Below are positions 8,026-16,335 of a DNA stretch of 64,000 bases, piece after piece (the first letter of the stretch is position 1; each line of letters begins with the position of its first letter). The stretch lies in assembly GCA_025352265.1 (NCBI GenBank), contig JANXTS010000012.1, positions 62,001-126,000 of the forward strand. The letters run 5' to 3'. The notes below the pieces were generated by a model, which was not told the DNA's origin, did no database searches, and worked only from the letters and a program-made list of their open reading frames with translations. A program made the translations under genes and the position numbers. The DNA comes from Variovorax sp. Lineage in GTDB: Bacteria; Pseudomonadota; Gammaproteobacteria; Burkholderiales; Burkholderiaceae_C.

Positions 8026-9317
8026 ACACCGGTGCGTGGGGGCATGAACGACGTCGCCTCGGCACGACCGGTCATGTGCAGTCGCGCTGTCGCCGCTGGC
8101 GTTTCAGCCAGCAGCTTTCCTTTTTTGAACACCTTGAGACGCGTCGCGCGCAGCCGGATCGCCTCGACCGGATCGCGCGCCTGCAACAACACGAAGCTGG
8201 CATCGCAACCCACGTCGAGCCCATAGCCACCAAGGTGCATTACCTTCGCGGCATTGGTAGTGACTGCTCCGAAGCAGGCGCGGATGCCCGCCTGGCTCGT
8301 CATCTGCGCGACGTGAAGCCCCATGTGCGCGACCTCGAGCATGTCGCCAGAGCCCATGCCGTACCACGGGTCCATTACGCAGTCGTGGCCGAAGGCGACG
8401 TTGACGCCCGCTGCCATCAGCTCCGGCACGCGTGTCATGCCGCGGCGCTTTGGGTACGTGTCGTGCCGCCCTTGCAGCGTGATGTTGATCAGTGGATTGG
8501 CGATCACGCTCACGCCGCTGCCGGCGATCAGTGGCAACAACTTGCTCACGTAGTAGTTGTCCATGCTGTGCATCGACGTGCAGTGCGAGCCGTTGACGCG
8601 GCCCTGCAAGCCGAGCCGCTGCGCTTCATAGGCCAGCGTTTCGATATGGCGTGACATTGGATCGTCTGACTCGTCGCAATGCATGTCGACCAGCTTGCCG
8701 CGCTTGGCCGCGATCTCGCAAAGAAGTTTCACGCTGGCGGCGCCATCGGCCATCGTTCGCTCGAAGTGCGGAATCCCGCCCACCACATCGACCCCCTTGT
8801 CGAGCGCACGCTGCAGATTGTCGACACCGCCTGCCGAACGTAAAACGCCGTCTTGCGGAAACGCCACGAGCTGCAGGTCGATGTACGGCGCAACGAGACG
8901 CTTGACTTCGAGCAACGCCTCGACCGCGAGCAGACTGGGGTCGCTCGTGTCGACGTGGGTGCGGATCGCGAGCAGACCCTTGGCAACCGCCCAGTCACAG
9001 TAGGCGAGTGCGCGTTCGATCAAGGCTTCGGCCTTGAGCAGCGGCTTTAGCTCGCCCCACAATGCGATGCCTTCGAGAAGCGTGCCGCTTTCGTTGACGC
9101 GCGGCAGGCCGTAACTCAAGGTCGCATCCATGTGGAAGTGCGGATCGACGAAGTGCGGCGCCACCAGCAGGCCTTGTGCGTCCAGCGTTTCATGCGCCGG
9201 AACAGCGAGGCCGGCCGTCACTTCGACAATGCGTCCGTTCTGCACGGCGATCGACATGTCGGTGCGACCGTCGGGCAAGACGGCGTGGGTGACGATAAGG
9301 TCGAGCATGGTCGGCAA
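8022..9317 (-). CDS. codA: Cytosine deaminase / amidohydrolase (CodA-like)
   Basis: Hydrolyses cytosine (or a related N-heterocycle) to uracil and ammonia. The 431-aa protein is the length of E. coli CodA and has its metal and active-site motifs: H60 and H62 in PHFHMD, RTHVDTSDP, DMHCDESDDPMSRH, GSHCTSMHS and GHDCVMDPWYGMGSGD. These match the CodA branch of the amidohydrolase superfamily better than atrazine- or guanine-type members, although exact substrate cannot be proven. It lies 24 bases downstream of upp in the same direction, so cytosine-derived uracil would be passed to UMP by the neighbour. The start could be the ATG at 9317 or at 9308. Confidence 0.88.
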   Translation of the reverse strand: MPTMLDLIVTHAVLPDGRTDMSIAVQNGRIVEVTAGLAVPAHETLDAQGLLVAPHFVDPHFHMDATLSYGLPRVNESGTLLEGIALWGELKPLLKAEALIERALAYCDWAVAKGLLAIRTHVDTSDPSLLAVEALLEVKRLVAPYIDLQLVAFPQDGVLRSAGGVDNLQRALDKGVDVVGGIPHFERTMADGAASVKLLCEIAAKRGKLVDMHCDESDDPMSRHIETLAYEAQRLGLQGRVNGSHCTSMHSMDNYYVSKLLPLIAGSGVSVIANPLINITLQGRHDTYPKRRGMTRVPELMAAGVNVAFGHDCVMDPWYGMGSGDMLEVAHMGLHVAQMTSQAGIRACFGAVTTNAAKVMHLGGYGLDVGCDASFVLLQARDPVEAIRLRATRLKVFKKGKLLAETPAATARLHMTGRAEATSFMPPRTGV

Positions 9318-9341
9318 ACCCGCGGAGTCGTGGGGCGAGCC

Positions 9342-9971
9342 TTATTTCGTACCGAAGATGCGGTCTCCCGCGTCGCCCAGGCCCGGCAGGATGTAGCCGT
9401 GGTCGTTGAGCTCACGGTCGATCGCTGCGGTGTAGATCGGCACGTCTGGGTGTGCGGTTTGCAGCGCCTTGACGCCTTCAGGGCAAGTCAGCAGGCAAAC
9501 AAATTTGATCGACTTCGGGTTCAGTTCCTTGAGTCGATCGACGGCAGCGATAGCGGAGTTGCCGGTGGCCAGCATCGGATCGACCACGATGATGTCGCGG
9601 TCCTGCATTTCGCTCGGCATCTTGAAGTAGTACTCGACGGCCGTCAGTGTCTTAGGGTCGCGGTACAGGCCGATGTGGCCGACACGGGCGCCCGGAACCA
9701 CGGTGAGCATGCCTTCGAGAATGCCATTGCCGGCACGCAGGATCGAAACCAGCACCAGCTTCTTGCCGTCGATGACCTTGGTCGTCATCGTTTCGAGCGG
9801 GGTCTCGATTTCGACGTCCTGCATCGGCATGTCGCGTGTCACTTCGTACGCCATGAGCATGCTCAGCTCGTTCAGGAGGCGGCGGAAGCTGTTGGTCGAC
9901 GCGTCCTTGCGGCGCATCAGGGAAAGCTTGTGCTGGACGAGGGGATGGTCGACGAGGTGGACGTTGCTCAT
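9342..9971 (-). CDS. upp: Uracil phosphoribosyltransferase
   Basis: Makes UMP from uracil and PRPP. The 209-aa protein is full length and contains the PRPP-binding loop [14 protein letters not shown] and the C-terminal uracil-binding region [14 protein letters not shown] with [13 protein letters not shown] at the end, as in E. coli Upp. It forms an operon with codA. The same activity is also required at the entry of the URC uracil-degradation route, whose genes urc1 and urc4 lie 11 kb away in this window. Confidence 0.96.
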   Translation of the reverse strand: MSNVHLVDHPLVQHKLSLMRRKDASTNSFRRLLNELSMLMAYEVTRDMPMQDVEIETPLETMTTKVIDGKKLVLVSILRAGNGILEGMLTVVPGARVGHIGLYRDPKTLTAVEYYFKMPSEMQDRDIIVVDPMLATGNSAIAAVDRLKELNPKSIKFVCLLTCPEGVKALQTAHPDVPIYTAAIDRELNDHGYILPGLGDAGDRIFGTK

Positions 9972-10112
9972 GGAGGGCGGCGGCTTTCCGTGTTCTTGCG
10001 TTGCAAAAGAGAGGGCTGAAGATCGCCCTTCTTTTAGCAGGTGTCAAGCAAGAGCCAAGCCAGTGCTCGGTCGGTGTCGGACCGTCGCCCATCGGGCACC
10101 TTTCGGCAACTG

Positions 10113-11405
10113 TCAGGCTGCTACTGCTCCGACGGCGGTCGTGTCCGTGTGTTCGGCGTGCACCACGGTAAACAGGCCCACATCGACACGACCGGTTCGA
10201 AAGCCGGCTTCGCAGTAGCACAGGTAGTACTCCCAGAGCCGCTTGAACGAGGCGTCGAAGCCCAGCGCCTCGATGGATGGCCACGCCCTCAGGAACCGGT
10301 GGCGCCACTCCGCCAGCGTGGTGCCATAGCTGGCACCAAAAGATACCGCCGTCTCAAGACGCATGCCGACTTGCGCGGCCTGCGACTTCATTGCGCTGAC
10401 CGACGGCAGCATGCCGCCCGGGAAGATGAAGCGCTGGATGAAATCGGTACCGCGCCGGTAGTGTTCGAAGTAGTCGTCCGCAATGGTGATGACCTGCAGC
10501 ACCGCTGAGCCGGCGGGCCGCAGCCGCTCACGCAGCGTCTCGAAGTAGACAGGCCAATAACGCTCGCCGACGGCTTCAAGCATCTCTATGGAAACGATGC
10601 GGTCGTACTCGCCCTGCACATCGCGATAGTCCTGTAGTCGCAAGTCGACTTGCGCCAGGCCCTCGTCGGCTACTCGCTGGTTTGCATGAGCCAACTGCTC
10701 GGTCGAGAGGGTCAGGCCAGTCACGGTGGCCCGATGTTTTCGGGCAAGCGCCAAAGCCAGCGCACCCCAACCGCAACCTATTTCGAGGACCTTACCGTCG
10801 TCGGGCACGTCCAGCAGCGAAACGATGTAATCCAACTTTGCCGCCTGCGCCTCTTCGAGCGATTCATCGCCGGTGGCGTACAAGGCGCTGGAGTAGATCA
10901 TCTCCGGGTCCAGCCACTGAGCGTAGAAGTCGTTGCCCATGTCGTAGTGGAACGAGATGTTCTGGCGGCTGCCGCGTCGGGAATTAGCGTGCATCCGGTG
11001 GAATATCCGCGTGAGCCAGCGCGCTGGCAGCGAGGCCTCCAACGCACGTCCCCAGTTCGCTTCGTTGCGAATCCCGAATTCGAGAAGCACCGTAAGGTCT
11101 GCGGTCGACCAGTCGCCGTCGCGGTACGACTCGGCTAGGCCCAGATCGCCTTGCAGCAGCAACCGCACCAGTGGTCGCCACCGATGGAGCCTTACCGAAG
11201 CTTGGGGCCCTGGTACCGTGCCACGACCTTCAATGCGCTCGCCTCCGGGCAACTCGACGCTGAGCGCGCCGCAGCGCACGTCGCGCAGCAGTCGCGTCAG
11301 CAGCCGGCGCATCGGCCAGCCTCCGAGCGACGATAGGGTCGAGGCGGCGCTGCTGCGCGGTTCTTCGGTCTGGAGGCTGTTTGGCGGAGAAGAAGGTGTG
11401 CTCAT
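10113..11405 (-). CDS. cfa: Cyclopropane-fatty-acyl-phospholipid synthase family protein (first copy)
   Basis: An S-adenosylmethionine-dependent enzyme that adds a methylene or methyl to the double bond of a phospholipid acyl chain at the membrane. In the 430-aa protein the C-terminal catalytic domain shows SFHYDMGNDFYAQWLD, the SAM loop VLEIGCGWGALAL, then DRIVSIEMLEAVGERYW and DFIQRFIFPGGMLPS, all typical of the family. It ends an operon with the flavin oxidoreductase and DUF1365 genes, overlapping the latter by 4 bases, and the operon starts at a candidate ECF-sigma promoter. In Rhodobacter similar genes are under the RpoE-ChrR singlet-oxygen response, and some members make methylated rather than cyclopropane lipids, so the exact product is open. 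Confidence 0.88.
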   Translation of the reverse strand: MSTPSSPPNSLQTEEPRSSAASTLSSLGGWPMRRLLTRLLRDVRCGALSVELPGGERIEGRGTVPGPQASVRLHRWRPLVRLLLQGDLGLAESYRDGDWSTADLTVLLEFGIRNEANWGRALEASLPARWLTRIFHRMHANSRRGSRQNISFHYDMGNDFYAQWLDPEMIYSSALYATGDESLEEAQAAKLDYIVSLLDVPDDGKVLEIGCGWGALALALARKHRATVTGLTLSTEQLAHANQRVADEGLAQVDLRLQDYRDVQGEYDRIVSIEMLEAVGERYWPVYFETLRERLRPAGSAVLQVITIADDYFEHYRRGTDFIQRFIFPGGMLPSVSAMKSQAAQVGMRLETAVSFGASYGTTLAEWRHRFLRAWPSIEALGFDASFKRLWEYYLCYCEAGFRTGRVDVGLFTVVHAEHTDTTAVGAVAA

Positions 11406-12229
11406 GATTCTTCGGATCTGATAACGGTCACCGACCGGGTCGGTGCGGGTGGCCGAGCTTGCAATCGCACGCCCTTGACCCAGAGGCGCAAGGCCTCCCA
11501 GTGGATGGCGCCCACGACCTTCAGCGTGAGCAAGGGATGCGAAAAGAATGCCAGCAGCAACGAGGCATCGTTTAGTACGCGGCGATGGGCATCTAGTCGT
11601 GCAAACAGCAAGGGGCCATCGGCATCGCTCGCAGTGATGTCGAGGCGCATGTCAGGCTGGTCGACGTGGGGCGGCTGCACGCGAAAGCCGTAGTCCAACT
11701 GCAAGCCGAGGAATGGCGACACATGAAATTCCTTGGCGCAATGCTGGTCGACCGTGTCATTTCCGCCATGACCACGTTGGTCTTTGGCAACCTCTATGAG
11801 GTAGCTGTGGCGCTGCCCGAATGTGTTGTTCACCTCGTAGAGGATCGCCTGCAACTCGCCATTGGGCAGGTGGCAGAAGTAAACGCTGAGCGGGTTGAAG
11901 GCGTACCCGAAGACGCGTGGCATGCTGAGGAGGCGAATAGGCCCGCCCGTGGGCAGACTCGCAGCGGTCAACTGCTGATCGACCCGCTGCCGCAGGTTTA
12001 GGCCATTGCCGTTGGCGCTTTTGTTCGCGCCGTAATCGGCTTCATGCAGGCTGAACAGATTGAACCGATTGAGCGAAAAAAAGCGCAGCCGTTGTGCCAG
12101 CGCCGGCAGCTCGTCGAGGTCGATCAGCAGCGAAAAAACACTGTAGGCAAGCCGATGCCGCGCTGGCCGCATCCGCTCGTGCATGACGCGGCCGACATAG
12201 AGTGCGGAGTGAGGTGTCGGTGTGTTCAT
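11402..12229 (-). CDS. DUF1365 family protein
   Basis: A 275-aa protein of the DUF1365 family, which is found almost always beside a flavin amine-oxidase-like protein and a Cfa-type methyltransferase. Seen are the family stretches MHERMRPARHRLAYSVFSLL near the N-terminus, VFGYAFNPLSVYFC and EFHVSPFLG. The biochemical role is not established; a part in modifying unsaturated acyl chains is inferred from the company it keeps. The frame is open to 12319, but the ATG at 12229 overlaps the upstream stop by 4 bases (ATGA), the same coupling seen at its 3' end with cfa. Confidence 0.85.
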   Translation of the reverse strand: MNTPTPHSALYVGRVMHERMRPARHRLAYSVFSLLIDLDELPALAQRLRFFSLNRFNLFSLHEADYGANKSANGNGLNLRQRVDQQLTAASLPTGGPIRLLSMPRVFGYAFNPLSVYFCHLPNGELQAILYEVNNTFGQRHSYLIEVAKDQRGHGGNDTVDQHCAKEFHVSPFLGLQLDYGFRVQPPHVDQPDMRLDITASDADGPLLFARLDAHRRVLNDASLLLAFFSHPLLTLKVVGAIHWEALRLWVKGVRLQARPPAPTRSVTVIRSEES

Positions 12230-13659
12230 GCGGCTTTGGCCGCCTGTGCGGCTTCGGCCGCCGCTGGCTGGAGCAATGTCTTCATGCGGATTCGATCGGA
12301 CTCGTTGGCGACTGTCCACGGTCGACGTACGCCCCCCAACGCTTCTGCTACCGCAAGGCCCGACTGCAGGCCATCCTCATGAAACCCCGAGCCGAAGTAC
12401 GCTCCGCAAAACCACGTACGGTTGTGACCCTGCAGCGACCACAACTGGTCCTGCGCGCCAATCGCGGCCGCATCGAACATCGGGTGCTCGTAGGTCTCAC
12501 TGCGAATCAGGTGTTCGGGACGTGGCTCTTGCACGGGGTTGAGCGTCAGGAACAGAGGCGTCTGGTCTGGAATCCCCTGCAGCCGGTTCATCCAGTAGGT
12601 CACGCACAGCGCATCGGGCCGGCTGCGGTCAGCCATGTAGTTCCAGCTCGACCAGACCGCACGGCGCTGCGGCATCAGGGCTGGGTCGCTGTGCAGCACA
12701 GCGCGGTTGCGGCTGTAGCCGAATGCGCCGAGCACACGCGATTCGTCGGCGTGCGCGTCGGGCAGCAGGCGCAACGCCTGGTCGGCATGCGTCGCGATCA
12801 CGACTTGGTCGAACCGCTCGGGCGCCCAACCGGCTTCAGTGCAGACATGTACGCCGTCGGCGCTGCGCCGCAGCTCGACGGCGGCGTTGTCCAGCCGCAG
12901 GCTGTCACCCATGCCTTTGGTAAGTTGCTCGACGTAGCGGCGGCTGCCGCCTTCGACCGTGCGCCAGGCCGCGCGATTGGTGAGCTTGAGCAGCTGGTGG
13001 TTTTCGCAGAATCGCACGAATGCTTCGGTCGGATATTTGCCTATGTGCGCGGCCGAAGTCGACCAGATCGCTGCCGCCATCGGGTACAGATGGTCGTCTC
13101 GAAACGCGCGCCCGTAGCCCTGCATGTCGAGATACTCGTCGAGCGGCAGCAGGCCCATGCTGGAAGCGTGCACCGGTGCCTGCCGATAGAACCGGACCAG
13201 GTCGCGCAGCATCGACCAAAACCGCAGGCTGAACAGGTTGCGCTTTTGAGCGAACACGCCGCGCAGATCGGTGCCCGAATACTCGAGCTCACCGCGGTCG
13301 AGGCTCACCGCGAAAGACATTTCTGACGGCTTGGTCTCGACCCCGAGATGCGCGAAGAGCGCCGTCAGGTTTGGATAGGCCGCCTCGTTGTAAACAATGA
13401 AACCGGTGTCGACTGCAATGGTGCCGGCAGCACCGATACCGTTAGACCCGCGCACTGATGCAACATCGACCGTGTTGCTATGGCCGCCCGGCCGCGTGTC
13501 GGCCTCGAACACGGTGACGCGATGCTTCTGCGACAGCAGCCACGCCGCAGACAAGCCCGATATTCCGCTGCCAATGACGGCGATGTCGAGTGCTGCACCA
13601 GTGTGGGCAGGGGGCGGCTGACGCATCGTGGGCGCGGCTGCGTTCGACACCGTTTGCAT
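12226..13659 (-). CDS. FAD-dependent amine-oxidase-like oxidoreductase
   Basis: A 477-aa flavoprotein with the dinucleotide-binding motif IAVIGSGISGLSAAWLL at about residues 26-42 and the following FEADTRPGGHSNTV, the usual GG-doublet of amine-oxidase/desaturase-like proteins. FCGAYFGSGFHEDGL near the end is the second FAD motif. Proteins of this type with DUF1365 and Cfa partners are annotated as cyclopropane or unsaturated fatty acid modifying enzymes; in Rhodobacter one such member takes part in furan fatty acid formation. This is the first gene of the minus-strand operon. AGGAG lies 8 bases before the ATG and the candidate ECF promoter at 13711-13739 lies about 50 bases upstream. Confidence 0.87.
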   Translation of the reverse strand: MQTVSNAAAPTMRQPPPAHTGAALDIAVIGSGISGLSAAWLLSQKHRVTVFEADTRPGGHSNTVDVASVRGSNGIGAAGTIAVDTGFIVYNEAAYPNLTALFAHLGVETKPSEMSFAVSLDRGELEYSGTDLRGVFAQKRNLFSLRFWSMLRDLVRFYRQAPVHASSMGLLPLDEYLDMQGYGRAFRDDHLYPMAAAIWSTSAAHIGKYPTEAFVRFCENHQLLKLTNRAAWRTVEGGSRRYVEQLTKGMGDSLRLDNAAVELRRSADGVHVCTEAGWAPERFDQVVIATHADQALRLLPDAHADESRVLGAFGYSRNRAVLHSDPALMPQRRAVWSSWNYMADRSRPDALCVTYWMNRLQGIPDQTPLFLTLNPVQEPRPEHLIRSETYEHPMFDAAAIGAQDQLWSLQGHNRTWFCGAYFGSGFHEDGLQSGLAVAEALGGVRRPWTVANESDRIRMKTLLQPAAAEAAQAAKAA

Positions 13660-13710
13660 GTTGAGGCTCCTGAGAATGCTGAAGCCCGGTCTTGGGACAA
13701 GGCTAGGAGG

Positions 13711-13739
13711 CTATACGCAGCGCTCTGACATTTGGATCA
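13711..13739 (-). promoter_or_regulatory. Candidate ECF-sigma promoter of the oxidoreductase-DUF1365-cfa operon
   Basis: Read on the minus strand: TGATCC (-35), 17-base spacer, GTATAG (-10). The spacing and both boxes match the divergent candidate at 13758-13786, and TGATCC is the -35 described for RpoE-ChrR promoters in Rhodobacter. The predicted start of transcription is about 45 bases upstream of the oxidoreductase ATG. Confidence 0.65.
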
Positions 13740-13757
13740 CGGATTTGTAATTCGACG

Positions 13758-13786
13758 TGATCTAATTCTTCCCGCGGGCCGTATGA
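13758..13786 (+). promoter_or_regulatory. Candidate ECF-sigma autoregulatory promoter
   Basis: TGATCT, 17-base spacer, GTATGA on the plus strand, facing the sigma gene. It is the divergent twin of the promoter at 13711-13739. Transcription would begin near 13793, so an ATG at 13793 would be leaderless; this favours the sigma start at 13892. Confidence 0.6.
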
Positions 13787-13891
13787 ACCGATATGAGCCC
13801 CACCCGACAATCGACGGTAGTAGCCTCGCTGGCCCAGCCAGCCACGGCTGCCCGCCTGTCGATCGTCACGTTGAAACAACCCCGGGGAGCG

Positions 13892-14452
13892 ATGCCGACA
13901 AGCGAAGAACTGAACGCCCTGGTGCTGGCTATAGCGGCTTCGAGCGACCGCCAAGCCTTCGCTGCGCTGTTCAAGCACTTCGCGCCTCGTGTGAAAGCGT
14001 TTCTGATGCGGTCGGGCACGGCAGAGGGCCTTGCCGAAGAACTGGTGCAGGAAACAATGATCGCCGTGTGGCGAAAGGCCGTGATGTTCAATCCGGCTCA
14101 GGCTGCAGTGTCGACGTGGATCTTTACCATCGCGCGCAACTTGCGCGTCGATCACTTTCGCCGACAGGGCCAGCGCGAGGTGCAAGGCGATGGCACCGAA
14201 GCCGACGACATGCTCGACACCGCCCCTGCCCTGGACGACCAGTTGCGGACCGGACGTCGCGAAAAAAGCGTTCGCGAGGCGATGTGCAAGCTGTCGCCGG
14301 AGCAGGCGCAAATCGTACGGTTGTCGTTCTACGAAGAGCATCCCCACTCACGCATCGCGCTCGAACTGGGCATTCCACTCGGCACCGTCAAGTCGCGCGT
14401 GCGGCTTGCCGTAAATCACTTGCGTCGATTGCTCGACGGCCTTGAATCATGA
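13892..14452 (+). CDS. rpoE: ECF RNA polymerase sigma factor (RpoE/ChrR-partner type)
   Basis: Group IV sigma factor of about 186 aa. Region 2 shows FAALFKHFAPRVKAFLMRSG, then EELVQETMIAVWRKA and STWIFTIARNLRVDHFRRQ; region 4 shows LSPEQAQIVRLSFYEEHPHS and IPLGTVKSRVRLAVNHLRR. The gene is followed immediately (overlapping by 4 bases) by a ChrR-type zinc anti-sigma factor, the pairing found for singlet-oxygen-responsive ECF11 sigma factors. The frame is open to an ATG at 13793; I choose 13892 because 13793 would sit at the predicted transcription start, because a GGGGAG is just before 13892 and because the length then fits the family. Likely controls itself and the two flanking lipid operons. 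Confidence 0.88.
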   Translation: MPTSEELNALVLAIAASSDRQAFAALFKHFAPRVKAFLMRSGTAEGLAEELVQETMIAVWRKAVMFNPAQAAVSTWIFTIARNLRVDHFRRQGQREVQGDGTEADDMLDTAPALDDQLRTGRREKSVREAMCKLSPEQAQIVRLSFYEEHPHSRIALELGIPLGTVKSRVRLAVNHLRRLLDGLES

Positions 14453-15105
14453 TGAACCATCACCCTGATGCTGACTTCTTGCTGGCTCTTGCGGCTGGCA
14501 ACCTTGAAAACGGTCCTTCACTCGTCGTGTCCAGTCATGTCGAAGGTTGCGCTGTTTGCCAGGAGCGCATTCGCGTGCTGGAGATGATCGGCGGCGACAT
14601 GCTGGAAGCGCTCGAACCCGCGGTGCTCGCAACCGACGCGCTCACGCAGACTTTGGCAGCCATCGATTCACCCACGCCGCCTGCTTATCAACCGCCGACA
14701 GCGATGGGGCTTCGCGCCAAATTGCCGATCGGCATGAAGTGGCCGCGCGCGCTGCACGGATGCACCACCACGCGCTGGCGCTGGCTAGGCCCCGGTATGC
14801 GTTGGAGCCGCGTGACGCTGCCTTACGACTCGGCTGCCAATGTTTTCTTGTTGCGCATCGGCGCCGGCAAGAAGCTACCGATGCATACACACGACGGTGT
14901 CGAGCTGACCCAGGTGCTGTACGGCACTTTCCATGATGGCCGGGCATTGTTCGGACCGGGTGATTTCGACGAAGCTGATGGGTCCATCCTTCATCAGCCG
15001 GTCGTACTGGCAGAAGGCGAATGTATCTGCCTGGCGTCGGTACGCGGCAAGGTGATGTTCGAAGGTGCAATCGCCCGCTGGTTCGGCGGGCTGGTCGGGA
15101 TGTAA
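14449..15105 (+). CDS. chrR: ChrR-like zinc-binding cupin anti-sigma factor
   Basis: A 218-aa anti-sigma factor that holds its ECF partner inactive until stress, in known cases singlet oxygen or organic peroxide. The N-terminal zinc-binding anti-sigma domain has H5 and the HX3CX2C set H30, C34, C37, in the same arrangement as Rhodobacter ChrR. The C-terminal half is a cupin with MHTHDGVELTQVLYG and a later His in SILHQP as metal ligands. The start overlaps the sigma stop (ATGATG; either ATG possible), so the two are made together. A hairpin terminator follows directly. Confidence 0.9.
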   Translation: MMNHHPDADFLLALAAGNLENGPSLVVSSHVEGCAVCQERIRVLEMIGGDMLEALEPAVLATDALTQTLAAIDSPTPPAYQPPTAMGLRAKLPIGMKWPRALHGCTTTRWRWLGPGMRWSRVTLPYDSAANVFLLRIGAGKKLPMHTHDGVELTQVLYGTFHDGRALFGPGDFDEADGSILHQPVVLAEGECICLASVRGKVMFEGAIARWFGGLVGM

Positions 15106-15107
15106 AA

Positions 15108-15134
15108 AAACCGCTGCGATGCAGCGGTTTTTTA
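15108..15134. terminator. Bidirectional terminator between chrR and the DUF2177 gene
   Basis: CCGCTGC - GAT - GCAGCGG flanked by an A run on the left and a T run on the right. The stem starts just after the chrR stop and lies 14 bases before the end of the convergent operon, so it can serve both strands. Confidence 0.85.
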
Positions 15135-15146
15135 AACTATAAAAGA

Positions 15147-15572
15147 TCATCGTCGTGCGATGAAATCGCTGATCCACCCTGTGATCCAGCAAGCAGCTGC
15201 CGCCGATACCGCAGTAGCGAAAGTGCCCCAACACAAGTCAGCCATCGTGACCTGTACCGGCCAATTCTTCAACGTCGCCTGGTTGGTCAGATCGTAAGTG
15301 GCATAGGCCACCAGCCCGAGCAAGGCGCCCGAGCCCAGGGCCGAAAGCCACGCTCTCCCGTTTACCGATGGCGCCACGCAGAACGCCACGACCCCCGCGA
15401 TGTAAATGACGTAGAACGCAATCGCCGGCGCCGGCGAAAAGCGCTCCAGCATCATGTTGCCGAGCGCCGGCCGGTAAAGCCGGTCTGCCATGGTGCTGAG
15501 CCAAATGGCGTCGAGTCCCAGAAAAATGATGGCCGTGACGGGGTAGGCGATGAGGAAGTTTCGAATTGACAT
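15147..15572 (-). CDS. DUF2177 family membrane protein
   Basis: A 141-aa integral membrane protein with about four hydrophobic segments, of the DUF2177 family; the N-terminus reads MSIRNFLIAYPVTAIIF and TYDLTNQATLKNWP is the conserved loop. The frame is open to 15623 but the ATG at 15572 has GGAG about ten bases before it. It is the last gene of the cfa2 operon and is separated from the previous gene by about 75 bases. Function unknown; co-occurrence with ECF11/ChrR and lipid genes suggests an envelope stress role. Confidence 0.78.
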   Translation of the reverse strand: MSIRNFLIAYPVTAIIFLGLDAIWLSTMADRLYRPALGNMMLERFSPAPAIAFYVIYIAGVVAFCVAPSVNGRAWLSALGSGALLGLVAYATYDLTNQATLKNWPVQVTMADLCWGTFATAVSAAAACWITGWISDFIARR

Positions 15573-15648
15573 GGTGATTAGGTCTCCGCCCATTCTTACG
15601 ACGCGTCGCCGACCATGGATCACTCCAGCGGTAATGCTCGCGCCCCTT

Positions 15649-16335
15649 TTACTTCAGGCGATAGGTGAGCTTGCGGCTGCCACCGACCGTCGAGTCGAGA
15701 CCAATCCAGTCGCCTGCGGCTGAATACCAGACGTCGATCGGATTCGTCGCGCCTGTGATCCGCCACCTCGTTGCCACTGTCGGCTGTCCGCGCACATCGA
15801 TCTCGCCACTGCCGACGCGCGTGATCTGTACTTTTTCCAGCTTGCCGGTCTGCGCGTTGAGCAGTCGCGTCTGCGTCTGAACGGCCGGGTTCCAGTAGGC
15901 GAAGCTCATCACGCAGCCTGGCACGGGCAAGCCCGCAGCGTTATCGGCAGACACCACAAGTCCTTCGCTTCCAGGGCTGACGTCACCATCGGTTTGCGTA
16001 CGCACATGCATGATCTTGCCATCGTCATCGGTTCTCGAAACGAGGTCGACCAGGCAGTTGCCGCGCCACTTCTCGACAACCTTGTGCTGGTAGCGATAAG
16101 CCGAGATGCCAATGAACCTGACGTCGAAATTCGCCTCTCCGACAACTCGCCGCTCGTCGCCGGCACCACTTATGCTGAAGCGATGTTCTCCGATGGGTTT
16201 GTCGTTCAGGGATGCGGCAAAAGTCCATTCGCCGGTTGGCGCGGAAGCAGCGTGAGTCGATAACGTTGTCAGCAGGCCCAAAGAAACCGACAGGGCCAAC
16301 ACTGAACCGACTTGGGCAGGACGCAAAAACCTCAT
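15649..16335 (-). CDS. Secreted protein of unknown function (DUF6134-like)
   Basis: 228 aa with a clear Sec signal peptide (positively charged MRFLRPA, a hydrophobic stretch, cleavage probably after THA or ASA). The mature part is mostly beta, with WTFAASLNDKPIGEHRFSI at its beginning and VWYSAAGDWIGLDS near its end, which resembles DUF6134 proteins; the domain name is my recollection of the pattern and not a search result. It overlaps the upstream DUF1295 gene by 4 bases (ATGA) and so belongs to the ECF-linked lipid operon. Likely periplasmic; ligand unknown. Confidence 0.65.
   Translation of the reverse strand: MRFLRPAQVGSVLALSVSLGLLTTLSTHAASAPTGEWTFAASLNDKPIGEHRFSISGAGDERRVVGEANFDVRFIGISAYRYQHKVVEKWRGNCLVDLVSRTDDDGKIMHVRTQTDGDVSPGSEGLVVSADNAAGLPVPGCVMSFAYWNPAVQTQTRLLNAQTGKLEKVQITRVGSGEIDVRGQPTVATRWRITGATNPIDVWYSAAGDWIGLDSTVGGSRKLTYRLK

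Noticed and set aside
9132-10019. Long plus-strand open frame opposite codA and upp
   Set aside because: It is the complement of two well-supported enzymes, has no family likeness and has the codon pattern of a high-GC shadow.
12202-13326. 374-codon plus-strand frame opposite the flavin oxidoreductase
   Set aside because: Shadow of a gene with clear FAD motifs on the other strand.
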